Positions 1-8,700 of a stretch of 32,899 nt of DNA are shown in pieces. Below the pieces are notes generated by a model that made no database searches, had not been told where the DNA came from, and saw only the letters and a list, made by a program, of their open reading frames with translations. Position numbers and translations under genes: made by a program. The stretch comes from an uncultured Nitrospira sp. (GTDB lineage: Bacteria > Nitrospirota > Nitrospiria > Nitrospirales > Nitrospiraceae): assembly GCA_902500705.1 (NCBI GenBank), contig CABVRR010000032.1:1-32899 (forward strand), in the 5' to 3' direction. Each line of letters starts with the position of its first letter. Positions within the stretch are counted from its first letter, which is position 1.

Positions 1-48
1 TGTAAAAAGTGAACACGACGAACTATCGCTCTGTTTGAGCCAACGCAG

Positions 49-63
49 AGGAAATATTTTCCT
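49..63. promoter_or_regulatory. AT-rich palindrome, possible operator
   Basis: Six-base arms AGGAAA (49-54) and TTTCCT (58-63) are perfect inverted repeats around TAT. The site lies about 300 bases before the first coding start. A similar GAGGAAA word recurs at 68-74 in direct orientation. It could be an operator for a dimeric regulator, but 15 bases can arise by chance and no family could be assigned. Confidence 0.25.
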
Positions 64-320
64 GGGTGAGGAAAGTGATTCGTGTTCCGTCTTATGTAGT
101 AACGAGAGCGAGATACAAGGCCTCAGCCACGAGAGAAGGATCTGCGAGCGAACACATGATTCGGGAATGTCGGCCATAAGAAGAGTACCGGCCGAACAGT
201 CCCCTGTCTCCCCATTCACCTCGCGTCTTCGGCATAGATGACCTTCGAGTCCACAGGCTGAGGCACAACAAGAAACCCATTAGAGGTTCCGTACGATTCA
301 CGATGTGTGGGTGATGCGCA

Positions 321-350
321 CCTTGCGTTAGGGGTGTCTCACGCACAAGG
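321..350 (+). promoter_or_regulatory. Possible RBS-occluding hairpin before first NRPS gene
   Basis: CCTTGCGT at 321-328 can pair with ACG (341-343) and CAAGG (346-350), leaving a two-base bulge (CA, 344-345) and a 12-base loop. The 3' arm overlaps the first four bases of the AAGGGAG ribosome binding site, so folding would partly hide it. The stem is short and bulged, and its stability was not computed. Confidence 0.25.
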
Positions 351-353
351 GAG
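347..353 (+). promoter_or_regulatory. Ribosome binding site AAGGGAG for the TTG start at 360
   Basis: AAGGGAG sits six bases before TTG 360. An in-frame TGA at 312 excludes any longer start. The next candidate, ATG 384, has only a weak purine stretch before it. This favours the TTG start and an eight-residue N-terminal extension over ATG 384. Confidence 0.55.
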
Positions 354-359
354 TCTGGA

Positions 360-3300
360 TTGTCATTCGATCGGTGCAGAGACATGAGGACGTTTGTTGA
401 ACTCGCCCGGTACAGGGCAGAGGGTGCCGCGAACGGATCCGCCTATGTTTTCTTGACTGACGGAGAAACCGAAACCTCTGAAATTACGTACGGCGAGTTG
501 GATCGCCAAGCGCGAGCCATCGCGGCATGGCTTCAGTCGCTTGGAGCGCAAGGTGAACGCGCCGTTCTCCTTTACCCGCCTGGTCTTGAGTACATTGCGG
601 CGTTCTTCGGCTGTTTGTATGCGGGCGTCGTGGCTGTTCCCGCCTATCCTCCGCAACGCAAGCGAACGCTGGGACGATTGCGGGCCGTCCTCGCAGATTC
701 AGGATCGACCGTTGCCCTGACTACGGCGAAAGTTCGCGCCGGTGTCGATCGACTCTGTCGTCAAGATTCCGGCATGGATGAATTCGGGCTGTTACGGTGG
801 ATCGAAACAGATATCACGCCTCAGGACATCGAGCATACCTGGCGGATGCCGACAGTGGACCCCGGTACGCTTGCCTTTCTCCAATACACGTCGGGTTCGA
901 CCGGATCGCCGAAAGGGGTCATGGTCAGCCACGAGAACCTCGTGCACAACCAACGCATGATTCAAGAGGCGTTCAATCACAGCGAGCACACGACCGTCCT
1001 TGGCTGGTTGCCGCTCTATCACGACATGGGACTGATCGGGAATGTCTTGCAGCCGCTCTATCTCGGAAGGCCCTGCGTACTGATGTCGCCCGTGCATTTC
1101 ATGCAGAAACCGTTTCGGTGGCTGTCCGCCATTTCTCGCTATCGAGCGACGACCAGCGGCGCACCGAATTTTGCGTACGATCTCTGTGTCCGTCAAATTT
1201 CTGCGGAAGAGCAAAAAATGCTCGACCTAAGCTCCTGGTCGGTGGCCTTCAACGGAGCGGAGCCCGTTCATGCCGGGACCTTGGATCGATTCTCTGAGGC
1301 GTTCGGTCCCTGCGGATTCAAGCGCGAAGCCTTCTATCCCTGTTACGGGCTGGCAGAGGCGACATTGTTCGTAGCCGGAGGTCAACAAGGTAAAGCGCCC
1401 GTTGTGAGAACCGTTGAAAAGGCCGGAATGGAGCGTGGCTGGATCATCGACTCGAACGAGACGGATGGTTCCACGCAACGGTTGGTCGGCTGCGGTCGGA
1501 CCGGCGCTGATCAACAGTTGGCGATTGTTCACCCGGAGACGTTGTCGCCTTGCCCTTCCGATCAGGTCGGAGAGATATGGATCAAGGGTCCCAGCGTGGC
1601 GCAAGGGTATTGGAATCGTGCGGACGCCACGACCCATACGTTTGCAGCCGCGACGGCGGATACGGAGAAAGTCCCCTTTCTTCGAACCGGTGATCTTGGG
1701 GTGTTCCATGACGATACGTTGTTTGTCGTCGGGAGATTGAAGGATCTGATCATTATCCGCGGCAGGAACCACTATCCGCACGACATCGAGAGCACGGTGC
1801 AGGGAAGCTATCCGTCTCTTCGCCCCGGATGCGGTGCAGCCTTCTCCGTCCAAGCCGACGACGAAGAGCAACTTGTGGTGGTACAGGAAGTTGTCGGGGG
1901 TTCTGCAGGCGAGCTCGACCATGTGGTGGCACTGGTCCGCCGGGCGGTGACGGAACAGCACGAAGTGCAGGTGCACACCGTCCTCCTGATCAAACCAGGG
2001 ACACTTCCCAAGACGTCGAGTGGAAAGGTTCAACGACACCTGTGTCGGGAAAAATTCCTTTCGCATGAACTGGAGGCCGTTCGGATCGCAGTTCGTGAAC
2101 AAGAAGTAAATAAACAGACCGATCTTGCTGCGGACGGTAGCGCTGATGACGTCGTCGCGACGGTGGCCAAGGTTTGGGCTCAGGTGTTCAACCGACATCA
2201 GATAGAACCACATGACAATTTTTTTGAACTGGGAGGAGATTCGTTGCGCGGCGTGCAGGTCTTGGCCGGACTGCGCGAGATGTATGGGGTCGATCTCTCT
2301 CTTGAATCATTGTTCGACGCTCCGACCGTCGCGAGTCTGGCGGCGTTGATTGGTTCTGAGCCTCGACCAACTCTTCCGGTTGTACAGAAAGCGAGTCAGG
2401 CACTCCGGCACGATGTCATGCCGCTGTCCTTTTCCCAGGAACGATTCTGGTTTCTCGATCAACTGTCGCCGGGTCATTCATTCAACAATATTCCGATTGC
2501 GTTGCAGCTGAAGGGAACCCTTGATCGGGTGGCGCTTCATCATGCGCTTGTTGAAGTTGTTCGGCGCCATGAGGTGCTTCGCGGAAGAGTCGTTCTCGAT
2601 CACGGGCGCCCTGGCCAGCTGATTGATCCGCAATGTGATCTTCCCCTTCCCGTTGAGGATCTCACAGACATATCCGGACCTGTTCGAGATGAACAAGTCA
2701 AGCGGCGGCTCTCTGATGAAGCGCATCACCCGTTTGATCTCACGACAGGTCCCTTGATTCGCGTGCGACTGCTTCGATTGAGCCAAGCGGAACATGTCCT
2801 GCTTTTGACGATCCACCATATCGTCGCTGACGGCTGGTCGATGCGGATTTTTGGCCATGAACTAGGACGCCTGTATGAGGCGTTCAAGGCAGGGCTGGCC
2901 TCTCCGTTACCGACCTTGTCGCTGCAATACCTGGATGCGGTTCTACACCAACGTCACTGTGTGGACGGTCCGGAATGGAAGCGGCAAGAGATGTATTGGC
3001 GCCGACAGTTGGAATTTGCACCGCCGGTGCTGGCGCTTCCATTCGATTTCCCTCGCCCCGCTGTTCAAGGGCAGAACGGTGCGCGATATACCTGGACAAT
3101 GGACGCAGAGATCGGGAGCGCACTCCGTACGATCGGTCGTGAGCACCACGCGTCATTGTTCATGACCGTCCTGGCCGCATTCGCCGTGTTCCTAGGCCGA
3201 TATAGCGGACAAGCGGAATTTTGTGTCGGCACGCCGGTCGCCAACCGATCCCAGCCGGGATATGGCTCGATCATCGGGTGCTTCGTCAACACCGTGTCAT

Positions 3301-5735
3301 TGCGCGTGGATTTGTCCGGCCATCCGTCTTTTCTTGAGTTGCTGGCCCATGTGCGGAAGACCGTGCTTGAAGCGCAAGCCAACCAGGATGTTCCGTTCGA
3401 GCGATTGGTTGATGCTCTGAATGTAGCGCGCAGTCTCAGTCATACGCCGTTGTATCAGGTCATGCTGAGCCTGGAAGACGAACAACCGGATGTCTGTCGA
3501 TTGGATGGTCTGGATGTTCGCCGTATCACGACGAGCACGCGAACGTCGGTGTTTGATCTCACGCTTGAACTGGTGTCGATGAAAGACGGGTCGTTGGAGG
3601 CGATGTTCGAGTACAGCACCGATTTGTTTGTCGGTGAAACCATTGCGCGGATGGCCGGGCATTTTCAGGAATTGCTGCGCCGGATCGTCCGGAATCCTGA
3701 CGCTCGAGTGAGCGAGCTCTCCATGCTTTCGGAGGATGAGAACAAGCAATTGCTCCGAGCATGGAACGACACGGCTTCGAATTATCCTCGTGAATGCTGT
3801 CTCCATCAGCTGTTCGAACAACAGGCGGCACGTACGCCGGAGGCCGTCGCACTGGTGTGGAACGACGTGTCCTACAGCTACCGGTTTCTCAATGAGCGAG
3901 CCAACCAACTGGCCTGTTATCTCAAATCGCAGGGTGTCTCGGCGGAAAGTCGCGTGGCTCTCTGTCTGGAGCGTTCCCCGGAGATGGCGACGGCGCTCCT
4001 GGGAGTGCTGAAAGCAGGAGCGGCCTACGTACCGATGGATCCGATGTATCCACTGGAACGGTTGAGATTCATGATTCGAGACAGCGGAGCAGAAACTCTC
4101 CTAACCCAAAAGCGATGTATTGAGAACTTTGAGGAGCAGTCGCTTGTGGTTATGGCGGTGGATGAGATCTGGCCTGTCGTGATGTCCCTGCCCGACACCG
4201 ATGATCCGTCGCCCATCGGTCCTCAGAATCTGGCCTATGTGCTCTACACTTCCGGAACGTCCGGTGAACCGAAAGGAGTGGAAGTCTCTCACCACGCGTT
4301 AGTCAATCACAGCGCGGCTATGGCGAGGCACTATGGTCTTCAGCCGACGGACCGTGTGTTGCAATTTGCGTCGATCAGTTTTGATGTCGCGGCTGAAGAG
4401 TGCTTTCCGACGTGGACGGCAGGCGCGACGGTCGTGTTGCGTCCGAACGAGCCGGTACCGGCGTTTGCTGACTTTCGGCAGTTCATCGAAGACCAGGCCC
4501 TGACGGTGTTGAACTTACCGACACCCTATTGGGCCGAATGGATTGACGCGATCGAGCACAGTGGAGAGGCGTTTCCATCTTCGCTCCGCTTGGTCATCGT
4601 GGGGAGTGAAAAGGCTCTGCCGGATAGTCTGATGCGCTGGCAGCGACTCATCGGTGATCGCGTGGCGTGGTGCAATTCCTATGGCCCGACTGAAACCACG
4701 ATCACCGCAAGTTACTTTATGCCGGAGCGAGAGCGGGATTGGACTTCAGCAACCACCGTGCCGATCGGCCACCCCATTGCAAATGTCGAATTCTATCTCC
4801 TCGATTCGGTCATGCAGCCGGTCCCGATCGGCGTAGCGGGCGAGCTCTATATCGGGGGAATGGGCCTGGCCCGAGGGTATCATCATCACCCTGCGAAGAC
4901 GGCCGAACGATTTGTTCCACACTGTTTCAGCCTCGACCCAGGCCAACGACTATATCGGACCGGCGACAAGGTCCGTCGACTTATGGATGGAAATGTTGAA
5001 TTTCTCGGCCGCTACGACGACCAGATAAAAGTTCGAGGATTTCGAGTGGAACCGGCGGAGGTCGAGTGTTGGTTGAGACAGCATCCGGCCGTGCACGATG
5101 CGCGGATCTTACAAGAATCACACGCGCGACCAGACCATTCGTCGGCTGCTCGAGCCAAAGAGCCGCGACTCGTGGGTTATATCGTTTCTCAGGCGACTAC
5201 GGCTACGGACGCACGGGATCTACGCAGATTCCTGAGCGAACGTCTTCCTGAATACATGATCCCTGCCGAGTGGGTCTTTCTCGATGCCTTGCCGCTCACC
5301 TCACGTGGAAAGATTGATCGTCAGGCGCTGAGAGGTCTCGCCGGACGAGCGCAGAAGACGGAATCTGCCTCGGTGCCGCCCCAGACTCAGACCGAGCGCG
5401 CCGTTGCGGAAGTTTGGAAAGAAGTTCTTGGCCTCTCGGTAGTCGGTCGGCACGACAATTTTTTTGATCTCGGAGGGCATTCCCTGCTTCTGGGCAAGGT
5501 ACTGATGCTGGTCCGCTCATTGAGTCAACGACCGGTGACGATGGTGGATTTGTTCAAATATCCCACGGTGCAGGCCCTCGCGGCCTATGTCACCTCCGAC
5601 GATGTTCAGGTCGGAGAACAAGAATCGTTGAAGCGGACCGAATCGACTGAGCAGGAACACGAAAGACGGGTGTCGGGCCTGCAAAGATTGAAGCGGCAGC
5701 GAACACAGCGACAAACGGCCACGCGTGGAATTTGA
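360..5735 (+). CDS. Lipid-initiating NRPS: FAAL-ACP-C-A-PCP
   Basis: A 1,791-residue lipopeptide starter synthetase. An N-terminal fatty acyl-AMP ligase (about 1-575) has QYTSGSTG near 175-182, the FAAL-type LPLYHDMGLIG near 220 and the C-terminal TSSGK near 553. An acyl carrier domain follows (GGDSL, Ser628), then a condensation domain (about 690-1120) with HHIVADG at 819-825. An adenylation domain (about 1145-1655) and a peptidyl carrier (GGHSL, Ser1708) complete it. The FAAL should activate a free fatty acid as acyl-AMP, load it on the ACP, and the C domain should join it to the first amino acid. After the carrier comes a basic, charged tail of about 45 residues that probably docks onto the PKS encoded next. 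TTG 360 is preferred over ATG 384. The stop is one base from the likely next start. Domain order is clear; the amino acid is not. Confidence 0.93.
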   Translation: MSFDRCRDMRTFVELARYRAEGAANGSAYVFLTDGETETSEITYGELDRQARAIAAWLQSLGAQGERAVLLYPPGLEYIAAFFGCLYAGVVAVPAYPPQRKRTLGRLRAVLADSGSTVALTTAKVRAGVDRLCRQDSGMDEFGLLRWIETDITPQDIEHTWRMPTVDPGTLAFLQYTSGSTGSPKGVMVSHENLVHNQRMIQEAFNHSEHTTVLGWLPLYHDMGLIGNVLQPLYLGRPCVLMSPVHFMQKPFRWLSAISRYRATTSGAPNFAYDLCVRQISAEEQKMLDLSSWSVAFNGAEPVHAGTLDRFSEAFGPCGFKREAFYPCYGLAEATLFVAGGQQGKAPVVRTVEKAGMERGWIIDSNETDGSTQRLVGCGRTGADQQLAIVHPETLSPCPSDQVGEIWIKGPSVAQGYWNRADATTHTFAAATADTEKVPFLRTGDLGVFHDDTLFVVGRLKDLIIIRGRNHYPHDIESTVQGSYPSLRPGCGAAFSVQADDEEQLVVVQEVVGGSAGELDHVVALVRRAVTEQHEVQVHTVLLIKPGTLPKTSSGKVQRHLCREKFLSHELEAVRIAVREQEVNKQTDLAADGSADDVVATVAKVWAQVFNRHQIEPHDNFFELGGDSLRGVQVLAGLREMYGVDLSLESLFDAPTVASLAALIGSEPRPTLPVVQKASQALRHDVMPLSFSQERFWFLDQLSPGHSFNNIPIALQLKGTLDRVALHHALVEVVRRHEVLRGRVVLDHGRPGQLIDPQCDLPLPVEDLTDISGPVRDEQVKRRLSDEAHHPFDLTTGPLIRVRLLRLSQAEHVLLLTIHHIVADGWSMRIFGHELGRLYEAFKAGLASPLPTLSLQYLDAVLHQRHCVDGPEWKRQEMYWRRQLEFAPPVLALPFDFPRPAVQGQNGARYTWTMDAEIGSALRTIGREHHASLFMTVLAAFAVFLGRYSGQAEFCVGTPVANRSQPGYGSIIGCFVNTVSLRVDLSGHPSFLELLAHVRKTVLEAQANQDVPFERLVDALNVARSLSHTPLYQVMLSLEDEQPDVCRLDGLDVRRITTSTRTSVFDLTLELVSMKDGSLEAMFEYSTDLFVGETIARMAGHFQELLRRIVRNPDARVSELSMLSEDENKQLLRAWNDTASNYPRECCLHQLFEQQAARTPEAVALVWNDVSYSYRFLNERANQLACYLKSQGVSAESRVALCLERSPEMATALLGVLKAGAAYVPMDPMYPLERLRFMIRDSGAETLLTQKRCIENFEEQSLVVMAVDEIWPVVMSLPDTDDPSPIGPQNLAYVLYTSGTSGEPKGVEVSHHALVNHSAAMARHYGLQPTDRVLQFASISFDVAAEECFPTWTAGATVVLRPNEPVPAFADFRQFIEDQALTVLNLPTPYWAEWIDAIEHSGEAFPSSLRLVIVGSEKALPDSLMRWQRLIGDRVAWCNSYGPTETTITASYFMPERERDWTSATTVPIGHPIANVEFYLLDSVMQPVPIGVAGELYIGGMGLARGYHHHPAKTAERFVPHCFSLDPGQRLYRTGDKVRRLMDGNVEFLGRYDDQIKVRGFRVEPAEVECWLRQHPAVHDARILQESHARPDHSSAARAKEPRLVGYIVSQATTATDARDLRRFLSERLPEYMIPAEWVFLDALPLTSRGKIDRQALRGLAGRAQKTESASVPPQTQTERAVAEVWKEVLGLSVVGRHDNFFDLGGHSLLLGKVLMLVRSLSQRPVTMVDLFKYPTVQALAAYVTSDDVQVGEQESLKRTESTEQEHERRVSGLQRLKRQRTQRQTATRGI
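3792..5324 (+). other. Adenylation domain with unassigned substrate (divergent pocket)
   Basis: Aligning motifs by eye to GrsA gives pocket residues D-V-E-N-V-V-S-I-T, read from SFDVAAEECF, VLNLPTPY, LVIVGSE and NSYGPTETTIT. The leading Asp indicates an alpha-amino acid. The code matches none I know well. Glu at the third position with Asn next is partly like (hydroxy)ornithine codes. The phosphate-binding loop reads YTSGTSGEPKG from 1296, not the usual SGSTG/SGTTG, and the last core motif reads SRGKIDR with its lysine intact. Confidence 0.6.
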
Positions 5736-5736
5736 G

Positions 5737-8700
5737 ATGGATCGAAACACGAGCGATCAGATGAGCGGGCACGACGGATTGGATATTGCCGTCATTGGAC
5801 TGGCCTGTCGCTTCCCCGGCAGCCATGACAGCACGGCATTTTGGGCAAACCTGCGCAAGGGAGTGGAGTCCATTTCTGAGCTCAGCGAGGAGGACCTGCG
5901 AGCAGCCGGTATTCAAGAACCTGTACGTCGAGATCCCAACTATGTCCGCATGCGGGGCCTCATCCACGGGATCGATCTCTTTGACGCCGATTTCTTCGGC
6001 GTGATGCCTAAAGAAGCCGAACTGATGGATCCGCAGCATCGGCTGTTTCTCGAGTGTGCGTGGGAGACGTTCGAACATGCAGGATACGATCCGGATCAGT
6101 TCCACGGATCGATCGGCGTCTACGCCGGTTCCAGTACGAGCGGCTATCTGTTCAATCTGTTTCCTCAGGGTGTGTTGCTGCAATCGGCTGCCGATATGGC
6201 GGGACTGCTGGGTGTGGAAAAGGACTCATTGCCTACTCGCGTGTCCTACAAGTTGAATTTGGAGGGCCCCAGCGTCGCGATCCAGACGGCCTGTTCCACA
6301 TCGCTGGTTGCCGTCCATCTGGCCTGTCAGGGATTGCTCGCGGGTGAATGTGATATGGCCTTGGCCGGGGGTGTCTCCATCAATGTGCCGCAACAAGTCG
6401 GCTACCTCTATCAGAAGAGCGGGATTGCTTCTCCGGACGGCCACTGCCGAGCGTTTGACGCGGATGCGAGAGGGACCGTCGGAGGAAGCGGTGTCGGCAT
6501 CGTGCTATTGAAGCGAGTCGAAGATGCGGAAGCGGACGGCGATCATATCTTGGCGCTGATCAAGGGCACCGCGATCAATAACGATGGAGCGCAGAAGGTC
6601 GGATACACCGCACCGAGCGTCGAAGGGCAGGCCAAGGTGATCCGGGCGGCTCAGGTGGCAGGTAGGGTCGAGCCGGAATCGATTCATTATATCGAGGCAC
6701 ACGGTACCGGGACGCCGATGGGCGACCCGATCGAAGTGACGGCTCTTACTCAGGCATTTCGTGTCGGTACGGATCGAAAGGGTTTCTGTGCCCTCGGATC
6801 AGTAAAAAGCAACATCGGGCACCTTGATGCAGCGGCAGGGATTGCAGGACTGATCAAAACGGTTCTCACCCTTTCGCACAAACAGATTCCTCCCAGCCTG
6901 CATTATTCCACCCCAAATCCTGAGATTACTTTTTCCGAGACGCCGTTTTACGTCAATACGAAACTGATCGAATGGACATCACCGGACAAACCTCGGCGCG
7001 CCGGAGTCAGTTCCTTCGGCCTCGGCGGCACCAACGCGCATGTGGTCATGGAAGAGGCTCCGTCGGCAGAACCCAGGACTCACCGCGCCCGGACAGGCCA
7101 CCGACTTTTCGTTGTGTCCGCCAAAACCGAGGCAGCGCTGAATGAGAGAGCTGCTCGACTATCCGCCTATCTGAAAGAACACCCTTCAGTTGAGTTAGAG
7201 GATGTCGCCTATACATTGCAGGCCGGCCGCAAGGCCTTCGTCCATCGGCGATGGTTGGTCGCCGACAGCATCGACGAGGTACGACAGGCATTGAATCGGT
7301 CGGATTTCTCACACAGGATCGGTCAAGCGGGAAAACCGAGACCTGTTGTGTTTCTGTTCTCGGGGCAGGGAGCCCAGTACCGTGCGATGGGGCGCGGTCT
7401 CTACGCGCAGGAACCGATTTTCCGTGAACAAGTGGACCGATGCGCAACCTTGCTTACTGCACGCACGGGCATGGATATCAAGTCGGTCCTATTTGACGAC
7501 TCGTTGACGGATCCGGAGAGGCTCAACAACACGGCGTTTACGCAACCGGCCTTGTTCGTGCTGGAGTATGCCCTTGCCGCACTCTGGATGAGTCTCGGGG
7601 TCCATCCTCAAGGCATGCTCGGACACAGCGTCGGGGAATATGTCGCTGCCTGTTTGTCCGGTGTGTTTTCACTCGAAGATGCGCTGCGGTTGGTCGCGGA
7701 GCGCGGCCGACTCATGCAACGCATGCCTTCCGGTTCGATGCTGGCCGTATCGATCTCCGAAGCGGATGCGCGTTCCCTGTTGCACGACAGCATTGACTTG
7801 GCAGCGGTCAACGCGCCGAACCAGTGCGTCCTGTCCGGTCCTGAGTCGGCGATCAAAAGTCTACAAGAGATATTGTCTGGGAAAGGCGTGCACAGCGTGC
7901 GGCTCACGACATCCCATGCGTTCCATTCACGCATGATGGATCCTATCTTGGAATCCTTCGCGGCAGAGGTTGCGGGCGTTACGCGTCATGCCCCGACTAT
8001 TCCCTGGATTTCGAACATCACCGGCGACTGGATTGGATCGGCTGATGCCATGGATCCTTCCTACTGGGCCAAGCATGTGCGTCGAACCGTTCGATTTGCC
8101 GACGGCGTCGAAACGTTGTGTCGCGAGCCGGAGCGGATTTTGCTGGAAGTGGGACCGGGGCACGCCTTGTGTTCGTTGGCTCAACGGCAGATTGATGACC
8201 GTCCCGTGCTGGCACTGGCCTCTCTGAGTAAACCGCGCGAGCTTTCCTCGGATACATCTGAGCCATCGAGCTTTCTCGAAGCAGTCGGACGTCTTTGGGC
8301 GACCGGCGTTGCGATCGATTGGACCGGGTTGTATCGAGGTGAGCGACCCCAGCGACTTCCTCTGCCGACCTATCCATTTGAGCGTCGGCGGTTTTGGGTA
8401 GAACCAAGCATGCGATCGCATGAGTTTGATCAGACCGCGATCAGCGTCAAGAAGCCAGATATCAGCGACTGGTTTTATGAACCCTCTTGGAGGCGATCGA
8501 CGACCGTTCAGCAGGCAGAATCCACAGGAGACAGTTCGTGGTTGGTGTTTGTCGATGAGCGGGGCGAGGGAAACGATATCGTCAGGCAGTTGGAGTTCGA
8601 TGGACGACCGGTCGTCATGGTCTCTGCCGGAGGGGGATACGAGCGATTCACGAAAGGGCGGTATGCGATACGACCAGGAATTCGTGAAGACTATCACCGG

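Larger units (their letters stand above)
1..359. promoter_or_regulatory. Leader region upstream of the operon
   Basis: This stretch lies before the first biosynthetic gene and holds no gene I recognise. A 68-codon open frame (35-241, +) and a 97-codon frame (92-385, -) have no familiar protein features. The promoter of the operon would be expected here, but no convincing -35/-10 pair, Fur-box or iron-starvation sigma box could be read. An AT-rich palindrome at 49-63 and a hairpin at 321-350 are listed separately. A 9-base inverted match, GCCTCAGCC at 120-128 and GGCTGAGGC at 257-265, is too far apart to be persuasive. Calling the stretch regulatory is an inference from position. Confidence 0.4.

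Noticed and set aside
35..241. 68-codon open frame on the plus strand in the leader
   Set aside because: No ribosome binding site, no recognisable protein features and irregular composition. It cannot be supported as a gene.
1..359. Fur box or iron-starvation sigma-factor promoter that would prove a siderophore operon
   Set aside because: No GATAATGATAATCATTATC-like or TAAAT...CGT-like arrangement could be read with confidence in the leader.
92..385. 97-codon minus-strand frame across the leader, possible divergent gene
   Set aside because: It overlaps the start of the first synthetase gene and has no familiar motif or convincing start signal.
1227..2213. 328-codon open frame on the minus strand
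   Set aside because: It lies wholly inside the fatty acyl-AMP ligase and carrier coding region, which has clear family motifs. The minus-strand translation shows no recognisable domain, so it is a frame shadow.
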